Assembly (NCBI RefSeq): GCF_010667575.1
Contig: NZ_JAABNT010000019.1
Location: 1 to 60,019 of the forward strand
Origin: Sulfitobacter sediminilitoris
GTDB taxonomy: Bacteria > Pseudomonadota > Alphaproteobacteria > Rhodobacterales > Rhodobacteraceae
DNA: 60,019 nucleotides
Reading direction: 5' to 3'
The notes beneath the pieces are model-generated. The model did not search any database. It was given only the letters and a program-made list of their open reading frames with translations, and was not told where the DNA came from. Each line of letters opens with the position of its first letter. Positions within the stretch are counted from its first letter, which is position 1. Made by a program: the position numbers and the translations under genes. Positions 17,138 to 25,939 of the stretch are shown here, in pieces.

Positions 17138-19099
17138 ATGAGCCTGCCACCCGGATTTCTGGACGAATTGCGCACCCGGTCGAGCCTGTCACAGGTCGTC
17201 GGGCGCAAGGTCATGTGGGACCAGCGCAAGTCAAATCAGGGCAAGGGAGACATGTGGGCACCGTGCCCGTTCCATCAGGAAAAGTCCGCCAGTTTTCACG
17301 TCGATGACCGCAAGGGATTCTATTACTGCTTTGGCTGTCACGCAAAGGGCGATGCAATTTCATTTGTGCGGGAAACGGAAAACGTAGGCTTCATGGAGGC
17401 CGTCGAGATTTTGGCCCGTGAGGCCGGAATGCCGATGCCCGAACGCGATCCCCGGGCGGCTGAAAAAGCAGACAAGCGATCCGAATTGGCCGAGGTGATG
17501 GAACTGGCTGTGCGCTGGTTCCGGTTGCAGCTCAAGACGGGTGCTGCGGAAGAGTCGCGCGCGTACCTTGGTCGTCGAGGCCTGGATGATGCCGCGTTGG
17601 AACGCTGGGAGATCGGATTCGCGCCGGACAGTTGGCAAGGGCTTTGGGATGCGCTGAAGGGAAAGAATGTCAGCGACGAACTGATCCTTGGCGCAGGGCT
17701 GGCAAAACCTTCAACAAGAGGCGGCAAGCCATACGACACGTTCCGGGGGCGGATCATGTTCCCTATCCGCGATGCGCGGGGGCGGGCGATAGCCTTTGGC
17801 GGCAGGGCGATGGATCCCAATGACAACGCCAAGTACCTCAATTCGCCAGAGACGGAACTTTTCGACAAGGGGCGCAGCCTTTACAATGTGAAGGACGCGC
17901 GGACGGCGGCGGGCAAGGGGCAGCCCTTGCTGGTGGCCGAAGGGTATATGGACGTCATAGCGCTCCATAGCGCGGGCTTTGAGGCGGCAGTGGCACCGTT
18001 GGGCACTGCAATCACCGAAAATCAGCTTGCGATGCTGTGGCGCATCGACGCGGAGCCGATCATCACACTCGATGGCGATACCGCGGGGCAGCGCGCGGCG
18101 TTCCGGTTGATTGATCTGGCGCTCCCGTTGCTGGAGGCAGGACGCAGCTTGCGCTTTGTCATGATGCCCGAGGGGCAGGACCCGGATGATCTGCTGAAAG
18201 CGGCTGGAGCGGGGGCTTTCCAGAAGCTGATCGACGGGGCATTGCCGATGGTTCAACTGCTTTGGCAGCGTGAGACCGAAGGCCGCGTGTTCGACAGCCC
18301 AGAGCGTAAAGCAGCGCTGGACAAATCCCTGCGTGAAAAGATGATGCTGATCAAGGACCCGTCTATCCGCGGTCATTACGGTCAAGAAATCAAGGACTTG
18401 CGCTGGAAATTGTTCCGTCCACAGACAGGTGGCCGGCAGGCCATGGCGCGGGGTAAGGGCAAATGGCAGGCAGCACCGCGAGCGCCATTGCCCACGACCA
18501 AGTCTTCTGTTCTGGCCGCTGCAACCGACGCAAACGCGACCGAACATTTGCGCGAGGCGGTTATCCTTGCGGCTTTTCTCACCTGTCCACAGATCATCGA
18601 AGATTTTGAAAGCGGGCTGGAAGCAATGACTTGTACCGACCCCACGCACCGGACCCTGCGGGACATCATGCTGCGCAACGGTCCCAGCGGCGCGGACGCG
18701 TTGCGCGAAAAAATATTTAGCGCACTGGGGCCTGACGCCCTTGAAAACCTGCTGTCACAGCGCCACGTTGCCATCACACCCTGCGTGCGAAATCCGGGCA
18801 ATATCGAGATGGCCAGCCTCACCGTAGCCGAGGAACTGGCCAAACTGGAGGCAACACGCGGGCTGGATGCCGAAATCGCAGAAGCGGTGGAGGACCTGAG
18901 CGGGGTGGCAGATGAGGGCGTGACGTGGCGACTGTCTGAGGCCGCACGCGCTGCCGATCTGGCGAAACGTTCAGGGCAGGAAGACAAAGCGGAATACGAT
19001 GTAGGCGACAATGGCGCACGCATCAGCAAGGACGAACGCAGCGCGTGGGACACGCTGCTGGGCACTATCAATTTCAGCAAGTCAAAGGGCGGTGGCTGA
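17138..19099 (+). CDS. dnaG: DNA primase
   Basis: A 653-residue primase that makes RNA primers at replication forks. The N-terminal CHC2 zinc finger has C43, H46, C64 and C67. The TOPRIM catalytic core includes LLVAEGYMDVIAL (catalytic Glu) and the acidic DGDTAGQRAA. The C-terminal part binds DnaB helicase. It lies directly upstream of rpoD, the conserved macromolecular synthesis arrangement (no rpsU here). Confidence 0.97.
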   Translation: MSLPPGFLDELRTRSSLSQVVGRKVMWDQRKSNQGKGDMWAPCPFHQEKSASFHVDDRKGFYYCFGCHAKGDAISFVRETENVGFMEAVEILAREAGMPMPERDPRAAEKADKRSELAEVMELAVRWFRLQLKTGAAEESRAYLGRRGLDDAALERWEIGFAPDSWQGLWDALKGKNVSDELILGAGLAKPSTRGGKPYDTFRGRIMFPIRDARGRAIAFGGRAMDPNDNAKYLNSPETELFDKGRSLYNVKDARTAAGKGQPLLVAEGYMDVIALHSAGFEAAVAPLGTAITENQLAMLWRIDAEPIITLDGDTAGQRAAFRLIDLALPLLEAGRSLRFVMMPEGQDPDDLLKAAGAGAFQKLIDGALPMVQLLWQRETEGRVFDSPERKAALDKSLREKMMLIKDPSIRGHYGQEIKDLRWKLFRPQTGGRQAMARGKGKWQAAPRAPLPTTKSSVLAAATDANATEHLREAVILAAFLTCPQIIEDFESGLEAMTCTDPTHRTLRDIMLRNGPSGADALREKIFSALGPDALENLLSQRHVAITPCVRNPGNIEMASLTVAEELAKLEATRGLDAEIAEAVEDLSGVADEGVTWRLSEAARAADLAKRSGQEDKAEYDVGDNGARISKDERSAWDTLLGTINFSKSKGGG

Positions 19100-19143
19100 A
19101 ACCCGTGACCTTTTGGCAGGTACTTTAGGAAAAAGCAGGATAT

Positions 19144-19193
19144 CGGGTTTAAGAATCACCTCGAAACCCGCATGATTCGGAATAACGAATCAT
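19144..19193 (+). promoter_or_regulatory. two tandem hairpins in the rpoD leader
   Basis: CGGGTTT (19144-19150) / AAACCCG (19164-19170) forms a perfect 7-bp stem with a 13-base loop. One base later ATGATTCG (19172-19179) / CGAATCAT (19186-19193) forms a perfect 8-bp stem with loop GAATAA. Both lie in the 132-bp gap between dnaG and rpoD. They could be RNA structures controlling rpoD translation or operator palindromes; no T-tract follows. Confidence 0.6.
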
Positions 19194-19231
19194 CTGCATC
19201 TGATTCGCGCGCTGGCGCTGGAGGGACATAT

Positions 19232-21214
19232 ATGGCCGCTAAGGACACGAACGAAGACGCCAAGAGGGACGACGCCGACAGCGGTCATTCGCTGGACATG
19301 AGCCAGGCTGCCGTCAAAAAGATGATCTCGGAGGCGCGTGAAAAAGGCTACATCACGTACGATCAGCTGAATACTGTCCTGCCGCCGGATCAGGTATCCT
19401 CCGAACAGATCGAAGACGTGATGTCGATGCTGTCCGAAATGGGCATCAACATCATCGAAGACGAGGATGCGGAAGAGGAAGAGGCCAAGGGCTCGACCGA
19501 ACTGGCGACCACCGACAGCAACAAGGAAGTCGCGCTTTCTTCTGGTACTGCGGAAAAGCTGGACCGGACGGACGATCCGGTGCGCATGTACCTGCGGGAA
19601 ATGGGCTCTGTTGAACTGCTCAGCCGCGAGGGCGAGATCGCGATTGCCAAACGCATTGAGGCGGGCCGCAACACGATGATTGCCGGGCTTTGTGAAAGCC
19701 CGCTTACGTTTCAGGCGATCACGATCTGGCGTGACGAACTTTTGTCCGAGGACATTTTGCTGCGCGACGTGATCGATCTGGAAGCCACCTTTGGCAACCA
19801 GTTGGATGAAGAAGAGACAACACCCGTTGTCCCTGCTGCGGGCGCACCAAGCGAGACGAAGGAAGAAGAGACCAAGCAGGAATTGGATGCCGACGGCAAT
19901 CCTATCGCCGTGGACGATGACGATGACGAGGACGAACAGGCCAACATGTCGCTTGCCGCGATGGAGGCCGCCCTCAAGCCACAGGTGCTCGAAGCACTTG
20001 ATATCATCGCGGATGATTACGCCAAGCTGAGCGAGATGCAGGACAGCCGTATCTCGGCGACACTGAACGAGGATGGATCGTTCAGTGATAAACAAGAAAC
20101 AAAGTACCAGAAGCTGCGCGCAGAGATTGTGCTGCTTGTGAATGAGCTGCACCTGCACAACAATCGTATTGAGGCGCTGATTGACCAGCTTTACGGCATC
20201 AATCGCCGCATCATGCAAATTGACAGCGCAATGGTGAAGCTTGCCGATCAGGCCCGCATTAACCGCAAGGAATTTGTCGACGCCTACCGTGGTTACGAGC
20301 TTGATCCCAACTGGATGGAGCGGATGGCTGAAAAGCCCGGGCGCGGCTGGCAGATGTTCATCGAACGATCAACCGACAAGGTTGAAGAACTGCGCGCGGA
20401 CATGGCGCAAGTGGGGCAGTACGTTGGTCTCGATATCTCCGAATTCCGGCGTATCGTGCAGCAGGTTCAGAAGGGCGAAAAAGAAGCCCGTCAGGCCAAG
20501 AAGGAAATGGTCGAGGCGAACCTGCGTCTGGTGATCTCGATCGCCAAAAAATACACGAACCGTGGCCTGCAATTCCTTGATTTGATTCAGGAAGGTAACA
20601 TCGGCCTGATGAAGGCGGTCGATAAGTTTGAATACCGCCGTGGCTACAAATTCTCGACCTACGCGACATGGTGGATCCGTCAGGCGATCACGCGGTCAAT
20701 CGCTGATCAGGCGCGCACAATCCGTATCCCTGTGCACATGATCGAAACGATCAACAAGCTGGTGCGCACGGGCCGTCAGATGCTGCACGAAATTGGTCGC
20801 GAGCCCACGCCAGAAGAACTGGCCGAAAAGCTACAGATGCCTTTGGAGAAGGTTCGCAAGGTGATGAAAATCGCCAAGGAGCCGATCTCGCTTGAGACCC
20901 CAATCGGTGACGAGGAAGACAGCCAGCTGGGTGATTTCATCGAGGACAAGAATGCTGTGCTGCCTTTGGACAGCGCCATTCAGGAAAACCTCAAGGAAAC
21001 CACGACGCGGGTTCTGGCAAGCCTTACTCCGCGCGAGGAACGGGTTCTGCGAATGCGCTTTGGTATCGGTATGAACACCGATCACACGCTCGAAGAAGTG
21101 GGCCAACAATTCAGTGTGACACGCGAACGCATCCGTCAGATCGAGGCAAAGGCGCTGCGTAAGCTGAAACATCCCAGCCGATCACGCAAGTTGCGGTCAT
21201 TCCTGGATCAATAA
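19232..21214 (+). CDS. rpoD: RNA polymerase primary sigma factor (sigma-70/RpoD)
   Basis: A 660-residue housekeeping sigma factor. Region 1.1 is at the N-terminus ([24 protein letters not shown]), region 1.2 at [22 protein letters not shown], then a long acidic non-conserved region containing DDDDDEDEQ. Region 2 includes [21 protein letters not shown], region 3 follows, and region 4.2 ends [24 protein letters not shown] precedes the chosen ATG. An in-frame ATG 20 codons upstream lies inside a hairpin and adds non-conserved residues, so I rejected it. Confidence 0.97.
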   Translation: MAAKDTNEDAKRDDADSGHSLDMSQAAVKKMISEAREKGYITYDQLNTVLPPDQVSSEQIEDVMSMLSEMGINIIEDEDAEEEEAKGSTELATTDSNKEVALSSGTAEKLDRTDDPVRMYLREMGSVELLSREGEIAIAKRIEAGRNTMIAGLCESPLTFQAITIWRDELLSEDILLRDVIDLEATFGNQLDEEETTPVVPAAGAPSETKEEETKQELDADGNPIAVDDDDDEDEQANMSLAAMEAALKPQVLEALDIIADDYAKLSEMQDSRISATLNEDGSFSDKQETKYQKLRAEIVLLVNELHLHNNRIEALIDQLYGINRRIMQIDSAMVKLADQARINRKEFVDAYRGYELDPNWMERMAEKPGRGWQMFIERSTDKVEELRADMAQVGQYVGLDISEFRRIVQQVQKGEKEARQAKKEMVEANLRLVISIAKKYTNRGLQFLDLIQEGNIGLMKAVDKFEYRRGYKFSTYATWWIRQAITRSIADQARTIRIPVHMIETINKLVRTGRQMLHEIGREPTPEELAEKLQMPLEKVRKVMKIAKEPISLETPIGDEEDSQLGDFIEDKNAVLPLDSAIQENLKETTTRVLASLTPREERVLRMRFGIGMNTDHTLEEVGQQFSVTRERIRQIEAKALRKLKHPSRSRKLRSFLDQ

Positions 21215-21249
21215 TTCAGGGCGCGCTCAGCGACCCTAAAGTCATCACA

Positions 21250-21275
21250 AACCCAGCCCGCGCGGCTGGGTTTTC
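21250..21275 (+). terminator. rho-independent terminator of rpoD
   Basis: A 9-bp stem AACCCAGCC / GGCTGGGTT with loop CGCGC is followed by TTTTCGTGTTT. It lies 35 bp after the rpoD stop. Confidence 0.85.
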
Positions 21276-21326
21276 GTGTTTCTGGCGTGCGCGGAGCCTT
21301 CAGTGACCAAGGCCGCAGTTGTCCTA

Positions 21327-21358
21327 TTGAGATTTCTCAAGTTGAGAAGCGTCTCAAC
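21327..21358. promoter_or_regulatory. two tandem palindromes with a shared TTGAGA/TCTCAA core
   Basis: TTGAGATTTCTCAA (21327-21340, perfect, 2-bp centre) is followed directly by GTTGAGAAGCGTCTCAAC (21341-21358, perfect 7-bp arms, 4-bp centre). Both use the same half-sites, about 110 bp upstream of the first of three secreted paralogues. The layout looks like a double operator for a dimeric regulator. No regulator can be named. Confidence 0.65.
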
Positions 21359-21466
21359 CGTTAACCTCTTTCAATTGGCGGTCGTTGGCTTGTGACGCAA
21401 GCGTGATTTTGACTGGCTCACGCGCTGCTCTACCGTTAGATCAATCCATAAGCTGGGAATTTCATC

Positions 21467-21913
21467 ATGGGCATCATACGAACGGTTCTTTTTTCTCTTC
21501 TTGCATTTTGCACTCTGCTGCCTCTTCCCGCTTCTGCGCAAGTTTACCGGGCCATCAACTGGCTCACGGTTGTGCCGCTGAACGCGACTGATTTTGAGGT
21601 GATTGAGGGCCGCGGCGAGGGTGCGCGCGGTATATGGTGTGCGGCCGCGGACTTTGCCATCTACAGTATGAACGCCCCACGCCAGGCGCGCATTTATGTC
21701 AAGTCGCCGCGAGGACCCTCTATCAGCGGTGTCGGCCGTGTGGGTGTGGTCTTTACAACCGATGCGGCATCCTTGGGGACAAGCCCAAAACAATCCTATT
21801 CCGTCACAGTCCGGACCAAGGGTCTGGGTCTGCCCGTGCATCATGCACATCAGTTCTGCCGGGATTACTTCCTCGATCTTGACGATGGTCTCTTCAGGCG
21901 CCACCGGAGATAA
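21467..21913 (+). CDS. secreted protein, paralogue 1 of 3
   Basis: A 148-residue protein with a signal peptide ending ASAQ (residue 25). The mature domain shares a pattern with the next two genes: TDFEVIEG, then GARGIWCAAA with C58, then ARIYVKSPRGPSISGVGRVGVVFTTDA, and a terminal HQFCRD with C131. The two conserved cysteines probably form one disulphide. The fold and function are unknown. The gap to the next gene is only 3 bp, so this is one operon, preceded by two tandem palindromes. Confidence 0.8.
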   Translation: MGIIRTVLFSLLAFCTLLPLPASAQVYRAINWLTVVPLNATDFEVIEGRGEGARGIWCAAADFAIYSMNAPRQARIYVKSPRGPSISGVGRVGVVFTTDAASLGTSPKQSYSVTVRTKGLGLPVHHAHQFCRDYFLDLDDGLFRRHRR

Positions 21914-21916
21914 ACC

Positions 21917-22309
21917 ATGCGCCGGGTCGTCTTTCTTGCAGCATTTCTGTTGATCGCCACATCTGCCGCTGCGCAAACATTTCGCGCGGAGAACGGTGTT
22001 TTTGTCCTCCCTTTCTCAGCAGGCTTTGAGGTCCAAAGTGATGGCGGCCATGGGGCGCGCGGCATGTGGTGTGCGGCAGCAGATTATTCGCGCAGGGTGC
22101 TGGGGGCGGCATCCGTTGACCGCATTTACGTGGCAGAGGGGCGTCCACCGGGGTTGGGGCAACGCGCGCCAGTGCGCTTTACGATGGATGCATCCGGTCT
22201 CACGCCTCGTACCGTGATTATTGTCGGTGCTTCCTTGAGCAGGGCCGGTTCCAATCTATCTGTTGGGCTTGCGTACAGGTTTTGTGCAGATGCGAGGCTG
22301 ATCAATTGA
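21917..22309 (+). CDS. secreted protein, paralogue 2 of 3
   Basis: A 130-residue protein with a signal peptide ending SAAAQ (residue 20). The mature part repeats the family pattern: GFEVQS, GARGMWCAAADYSRR with C52, RIYVAEGRPPGLGQRAPVRFTMDASGL, and YRFCAD with C123. It is more diverged from paralogue 1 than the WC core suggests, so the duplication is not recent. Its stop overlaps the next start (TGATG). Confidence 0.8.
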   Translation: MRRVVFLAAFLLIATSAAAQTFRAENGVFVLPFSAGFEVQSDGGHGARGMWCAAADYSRRVLGAASVDRIYVAEGRPPGLGQRAPVRFTMDASGLTPRTVIIVGASLSRAGSNLSVGLAYRFCADARLIN

Positions 22310-22716
22310 TGAAATGGATGATACTGGCTTTGACGTGGGCGCTGGCGCCTGTAGCCGTAGGTGCGGCCACCACTGGCGAAGAAGATACCATCGTAATCAA
22401 CCGCATCAACAGCACTGATTTCGAGGTAATCCAAGGTACCAACTTTGGTGCAGCGGAATTCTGGTGCGGTGCCGCGACATTCATCGAACGCCGGAGCCGC
22501 CTGTCAGAGTTGACCCCGATCTTTGTCAAACGTCCGCGTGGGCCAAGTGTAACGTCACCCGGGCGTAACGGCGTTGTATTCTCGACCTCTGATGCAGGGC
22601 TGCCGCCTGCGGATCCGGGCAGGGTGACTTTGACCGTTCAAAGAACCGGCGCGACGTTAAAATCCTTCCAGGCGCGTCGCTACTGCCGCGATGCATTCAC
22701 CAGATCTACGAAATAG
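22309..22716 (+). CDS. secreted protein, paralogue 3 of 3
   Basis: A 135-residue protein with a signal peptide (MKWMILALTWALAPVAVGA). The family pattern recurs: STDFEVIQGTNFGAAEFWCGAATF with C53, TPIFVKRPRGPSVTSPGRNGVVFSTSDAG, and ARRYCRDAF with C126. It is closest to paralogue 1 (shared VK-PRGPS-S--GR-GVVF). The start overlaps the previous stop, giving tight translational coupling of the set. Confidence 0.8.
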   Translation: MKWMILALTWALAPVAVGAATTGEEDTIVINRINSTDFEVIQGTNFGAAEFWCGAATFIERRSRLSELTPIFVKRPRGPSVTSPGRNGVVFSTSDAGLPPADPGRVTLTVQRTGATLKSFQARRYCRDAFTRSTK

Positions 22717-22767
22717 CTGGCGTGTCCTTGGATTGCCAAGCAATGCTGGCCACGGCAGAGTGCCGAA

Positions 22768-23186
22768 ATGCAAACCACCTTTATCATTGAGACAAGAGGT
22801 CAGGGGCTTTATGAGTTCACGACCGATATCGCAGCATGGCTTTCCGGTCAGACCGATGGATTGCTGACGCTGATGGTGCGACATCCTTCGGCTTCACTTC
22901 TTATTCAGGAAAACGCGGATCCAGATGTGAGGCTGATCTGCTGGCCTTTTACCAACGGCTTGTTCCGCCCGCGAATGACGGTGCAATGTCTTACCTGACC
23001 CACCGAATGGAAGGGCCAGACGATATGCCCGCACATATCAAGTCCGCGATGCTGCCGATCAGCCTGTCCATTCCTGTGCTTGAAGGCAGGATGCGGCTGG
23101 GAACATGGCAAGGCGTCTATCTGTTTGAACATCGCGATGCGCCGCACACCCGGCAGGTGGCGGCGCATTTCAGTGGCCAATTTAGG
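22768..23186 (+). pseudogene. yjbQ: YjbQ / UPF0047 family protein broken by a -1 frameshift
   Basis: The first frame gives MQTTFIIETRGQGLYEFTTDIAAWL...ASLLIQENADPDVR and then runs to a stop at 22998. The expected continuation ADLLAFYQRLVPP...THRMEGPDDMPAHIKSAMLPISLSIPV...LGTWQGVYLFEHR is in another frame from 22932. One missing G in GTGAGGCTGAT (22927-22937; GTGAGGGCTGAT expected) explains the break. The family normally ends shortly after FEHR...VVAHF, near 23180; here that frame runs on antisense through the dodecin gene to 23297, so a second lesion may have removed the stop. YjbQ has been called a secondary thiamine-phosphate synthase. Confidence 0.85.
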
Positions 23187-23390
23187 TTAGTCCTCCAACA
23201 GGAACGTCACCATCAGGTTGACCTGATAATGCGCGATCTTCCCGCCCTCGACCTTTACAGATTGCTCTTTGACCCATGCGCTGACGACGTTGCGTAAGGT
23301 CTTGCTCGCCCGTTCGACGCCTTCTGTCACGGCATCTTCGAAGCTTTTTGTTGAGGTTGCGGAAATTTCAGTAACGCGTGCGATAGACAT
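23187..23390 (-). CDS. dodecin family flavin-binding protein
   Basis: A 67-residue protein with the dodecin pattern: MSIARVTEISATSTKSFEDAVTEGVERASKTLRNVVSAWVKEQSVKVEGGKI, then a C-terminal strand YQVNLMVTFLLED. Dodecins assemble as dodecamers that store flavins. The tryptophan (SAWVKEQ) corresponds to the residue that stacks on the flavin. AGAGGAAA precedes the start. It sits tail-to-tail with the broken yjbQ. Confidence 0.9.
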   Translation of the reverse strand: MSIARVTEISATSTKSFEDAVTEGVERASKTLRNVVSAWVKEQSVKVEGGKIAHYQVNLMVTFLLED

Positions 23391-23476
23391 GATGTTTCCT
23401 CTCTGTTTTGGCGGCGGCGGCCCGCGCATGTGCGCGGACACTGAACTTATCGCCAATAGAAGGGCATCATGCGGGC

Positions 23477-24148
23477 TTAGCCTGTGGGCATCAAATGGAT
23501 TTCCCGCACAGCGGCATGATCTGGCGCATTCAGGGCATAGACAACTGCATTGGCCACATCGTCGGGCTGCAGTTTATCTGGCTTGGCCTCGGCAAAGAAC
23601 TCGGTGTTCACCATCCCCGGAGAGACCACCATGCAACGTCCGCCCCATTCGACCATTTCGTCTGCAAGGTTGCCGGCAAATCCGTGAATGAACCACTTGG
23701 TCGACCCATAGATTGACCCTTTGAGGTGACGGCGCCCGGCAAGCGACCCGGTGACAACATACTGGCCGGTTGTCTTGCGCAGGTGGGGCAGGGCCGCGTG
23801 CGCGGTGTAAAGCGCGCCCATGATGTTGATGTCCACCATATCTTTCCAATCTGATGGATCGCCCTTCTCCGTACCTGCCTTAGAGGTTCCGCGCCCGGCG
23901 TTGGCAAAAGCGGCATCGAGTTGACCGTATCGCCCGACCAGCTTTTCAATCGCTTCGTTCTGCGCGTCGTAGCTTGTCGCGTCTCCGGGCAAGACCATCG
24001 CCCATTCGCCAATCTCGTCTGCCAACTTGTTCAACTTGTCTTCGCTGCGGGCAAACAGGCCAACGTTCCAGCCTGCAGCAGCAGCGGCTTTGGCAGTGGC
24101 GGCACCGATGCCGCTTGAGGCGCCGGTGATGAAAAGTGTCTTGGTCAT
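23477..24148 (-). CDS. SDR family oxidoreductase
   Basis: A 223-residue classical short-chain dehydrogenase/reductase. The cofactor motif TGASSGIG is at residues 8-15, FANAG replaces the usual NNAG, and the catalytic set is S (TGSLAG), Y and K (SIYGSTKW, a YxxxK pattern). The substrate is unknown. It is transcribed away from nrdR across a 187-bp divergent region. Confidence 0.92.
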   Translation of the reverse strand: MTKTLFITGASSGIGAATAKAAAAAGWNVGLFARSEDKLNKLADEIGEWAMVLPGDATSYDAQNEAIEKLVGRYGQLDAAFANAGRGTSKAGTEKGDPSDWKDMVDINIMGALYTAHAALPHLRKTTGQYVVTGSLAGRRHLKGSIYGSTKWFIHGFAGNLADEMVEWGGRCMVVSPGMVNTEFFAEAKPDKLQPDDVANAVVYALNAPDHAAVREIHLMPTG

Positions 24149-24335
24149 GGGATGCTCCTGTTTGTTTGAATTCCCGGCTCAACGCGCGATGGGCCGATCC
24201 GGTTCACCACGTTCTGACCCCCAGATGTTGCGGTGCATTTCGCCCCTACCCAAAACCTCGCGGCTGCCCTATAAGTTTGGACAAGAGGGCCTCACGCCCC
24301 ACTAGTCATGGCAGGAAAAAAGAGGGGGACGGCCC

Positions 24336-24803
24336 ATGCGCTGCCCGTTTTGTGGAAATATTGACACCCAGGTGAAGGATTCTCGACCCGCTGAGGACCA
24401 CGTATCGATCCGGCGACGTCGATTTTGCCCCGCGTGTGGTGGCCGCTTCACCACGTATGAACGGGTTCAGTTGCGTGATCTGGTCGTCATCAAATCCAGC
24501 GGCAAGCGCGAGGATTTCGACCGCGACAAGCTGGAGCGATCCATCCGTATCTCGATGCAGAAGCGCCCCATTGACCCCGAACGTATTGACCAGATGATTT
24601 CCGGTATCGTGCGCAGGCTCGAAAGCATGGGCGAGACCGACATCCAGTCCAAGCAGATCGGTGAGATCGTGATGGAAGCACTGGCCCGGATCGACACTGT
24701 GGCTTATGTGCGATTTGCCAGCGTCTACAAGAATTTCCAGGCCGCGGATGACTTTGACAAGTTCGTTCAGGAACTGCGCCCAGAGACACCACCGGAAGAG
24801 TGA
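24336..24803 (+). CDS. nrdR: transcriptional repressor NrdR
   Basis: A 155-residue repressor of ribonucleotide reductase genes. The N-terminal zinc ribbon is CPFC (C3, C6) and CPAC (about C32, C35), followed by [11 protein letters not shown], and the ATP-cone domain covers about 49-139. The GTGA overlap with ribD puts the two in one transcript, a common alphaproteobacterial pairing. Confidence 0.96.
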   Translation: MRCPFCGNIDTQVKDSRPAEDHVSIRRRRFCPACGGRFTTYERVQLRDLVVIKSSGKREDFDRDKLERSIRISMQKRPIDPERIDQMISGIVRRLESMGETDIQSKQIGEIVMEALARIDTVAYVRFASVYKNFQAADDFDKFVQELRPETPPEE

Positions 24804-25888
24804 GCGACGCCCGCTTCATGGCGCTGGCCCTGTCCTTGGGCCGGCGAGGGCAGGGAAGGGTATGGCCCAATCCAGCTGTTGGATGCGTGATCGTGCAAGA
24901 CGGGCGGATCGTCGGGCGTGGCTGGACGCAGGATGGCGGCAGACCCCACGCTGAAACAGAAGCATTGCGGCAAGCGGGGGACAACGCCCGTGGGTCCACG
25001 GCATATGTCACGCTTGAACCCTGCGTACATCACGGAAAAACACCCCCCTGCGCCGAGGCATTGGTCGATGCCGGTGTGGCCCGCGTTGTTGTCGCGGTTG
25101 CCGACAATGATGCGCGGGTTGATGGAAAAGGTCTGGAGATATTGCGTGCGGCTGGGATTGAGGTTTCGGTGGGAGAAGGCGCATCAGAGGCCCGCCGTGA
25201 TCATGCGGGCTTTTTTACGCGTACCGAAGTCGGTCGTCCTTTCCTGACCTTGAAGCTGGCTAATTCCTTTGATGGTCGGATTGCGACAGGGACGGGCGAA
25301 AGCCAATGGATCACAGGGCCAGAGGCGCGTCGCCTGGTACACGGGATGCGCAGCAGGCACGACGCGGTGATGGTCGGCGGCGGTACCGCTCGCAAGGATG
25401 ACCCCAGCCTGACCGTGCGCGATCTGGGTATCTCGCATCAACCCGCACGGGTTGTCGTATCAAGACGGCTGGACCTGCCATTGATGGGGAAGCTGGCGCG
25501 AACTGCATCAGAGACATCTGTCATTCTGTGCCACGGCGCGGATGCGGATCATGCACTTCAAAAGACATGGCGCGATCTGGGTGCCACGCTTTTGCCCTGC
25601 GCCATCCGGGGTACACAACTGGACCCTGCCGATGTGTTGCAGCAACTGGGCGCTCATGGGCTGACACGGGTGTTCTGCGAAGGCGGTGGCGCGCTGGCCG
25701 CGTCCTTGATTGAGGCGGATTTTGTGGATGAACTGGTTGGCTTTACCGCTGGCGTTGTGATCGGTGCCGAAGGATTGCCGGGTATCGGTGCGATGGGCCT
25801 GTCCAAACTGGCAGCTGCACCGCGATACGCGCTGCAATCTGTCCGGCATGTCGGTGCGGACGTGATGCACATCTGGGAGCGCGGTTGA
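24800..25888 (+). CDS. ribD: bifunctional diaminohydroxyphosphoribosylaminopyrimidine deaminase / uracil reductase
   Basis: A 362-residue riboflavin pathway enzyme. The deaminase domain (1 to about 145) has the zinc site H50, E52, C75 and C84 (HAE and [11 protein letters not shown]). The reductase domain (about 146-360) begins [27 protein letters not shown] and includes [16 protein letters not shown]. The start is GTG, overlapping the nrdR stop. The remaining rib genes (ribE, ribB, ribH) lie about 22 kb further on. Confidence 0.96.
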   Translation: MSDARFMALALSLGRRGQGRVWPNPAVGCVIVQDGRIVGRGWTQDGGRPHAETEALRQAGDNARGSTAYVTLEPCVHHGKTPPCAEALVDAGVARVVVAVADNDARVDGKGLEILRAAGIEVSVGEGASEARRDHAGFFTRTEVGRPFLTLKLANSFDGRIATGTGESQWITGPEARRLVHGMRSRHDAVMVGGGTARKDDPSLTVRDLGISHQPARVVVSRRLDLPLMGKLARTASETSVILCHGADADHALQKTWRDLGATLLPCAIRGTQLDPADVLQQLGAHGLTRVFCEGGGALAASLIEADFVDELVGFTAGVVIGAEGLPGIGAMGLSKLAAAPRYALQSVRHVGADVMHIWERG

Positions 25889-25939
25889 GGCGCCTGGATC
25901 AAAGCTAGAGATTGTCCGTCGGCGCACTGACCCTGCTGA

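Noticed and set aside
19172..19231. Longer N-terminus for RpoD
   Set aside because: The extra 20 codons lie over a hairpin, are not family-like, and the downstream ATG has GGAGGGA.
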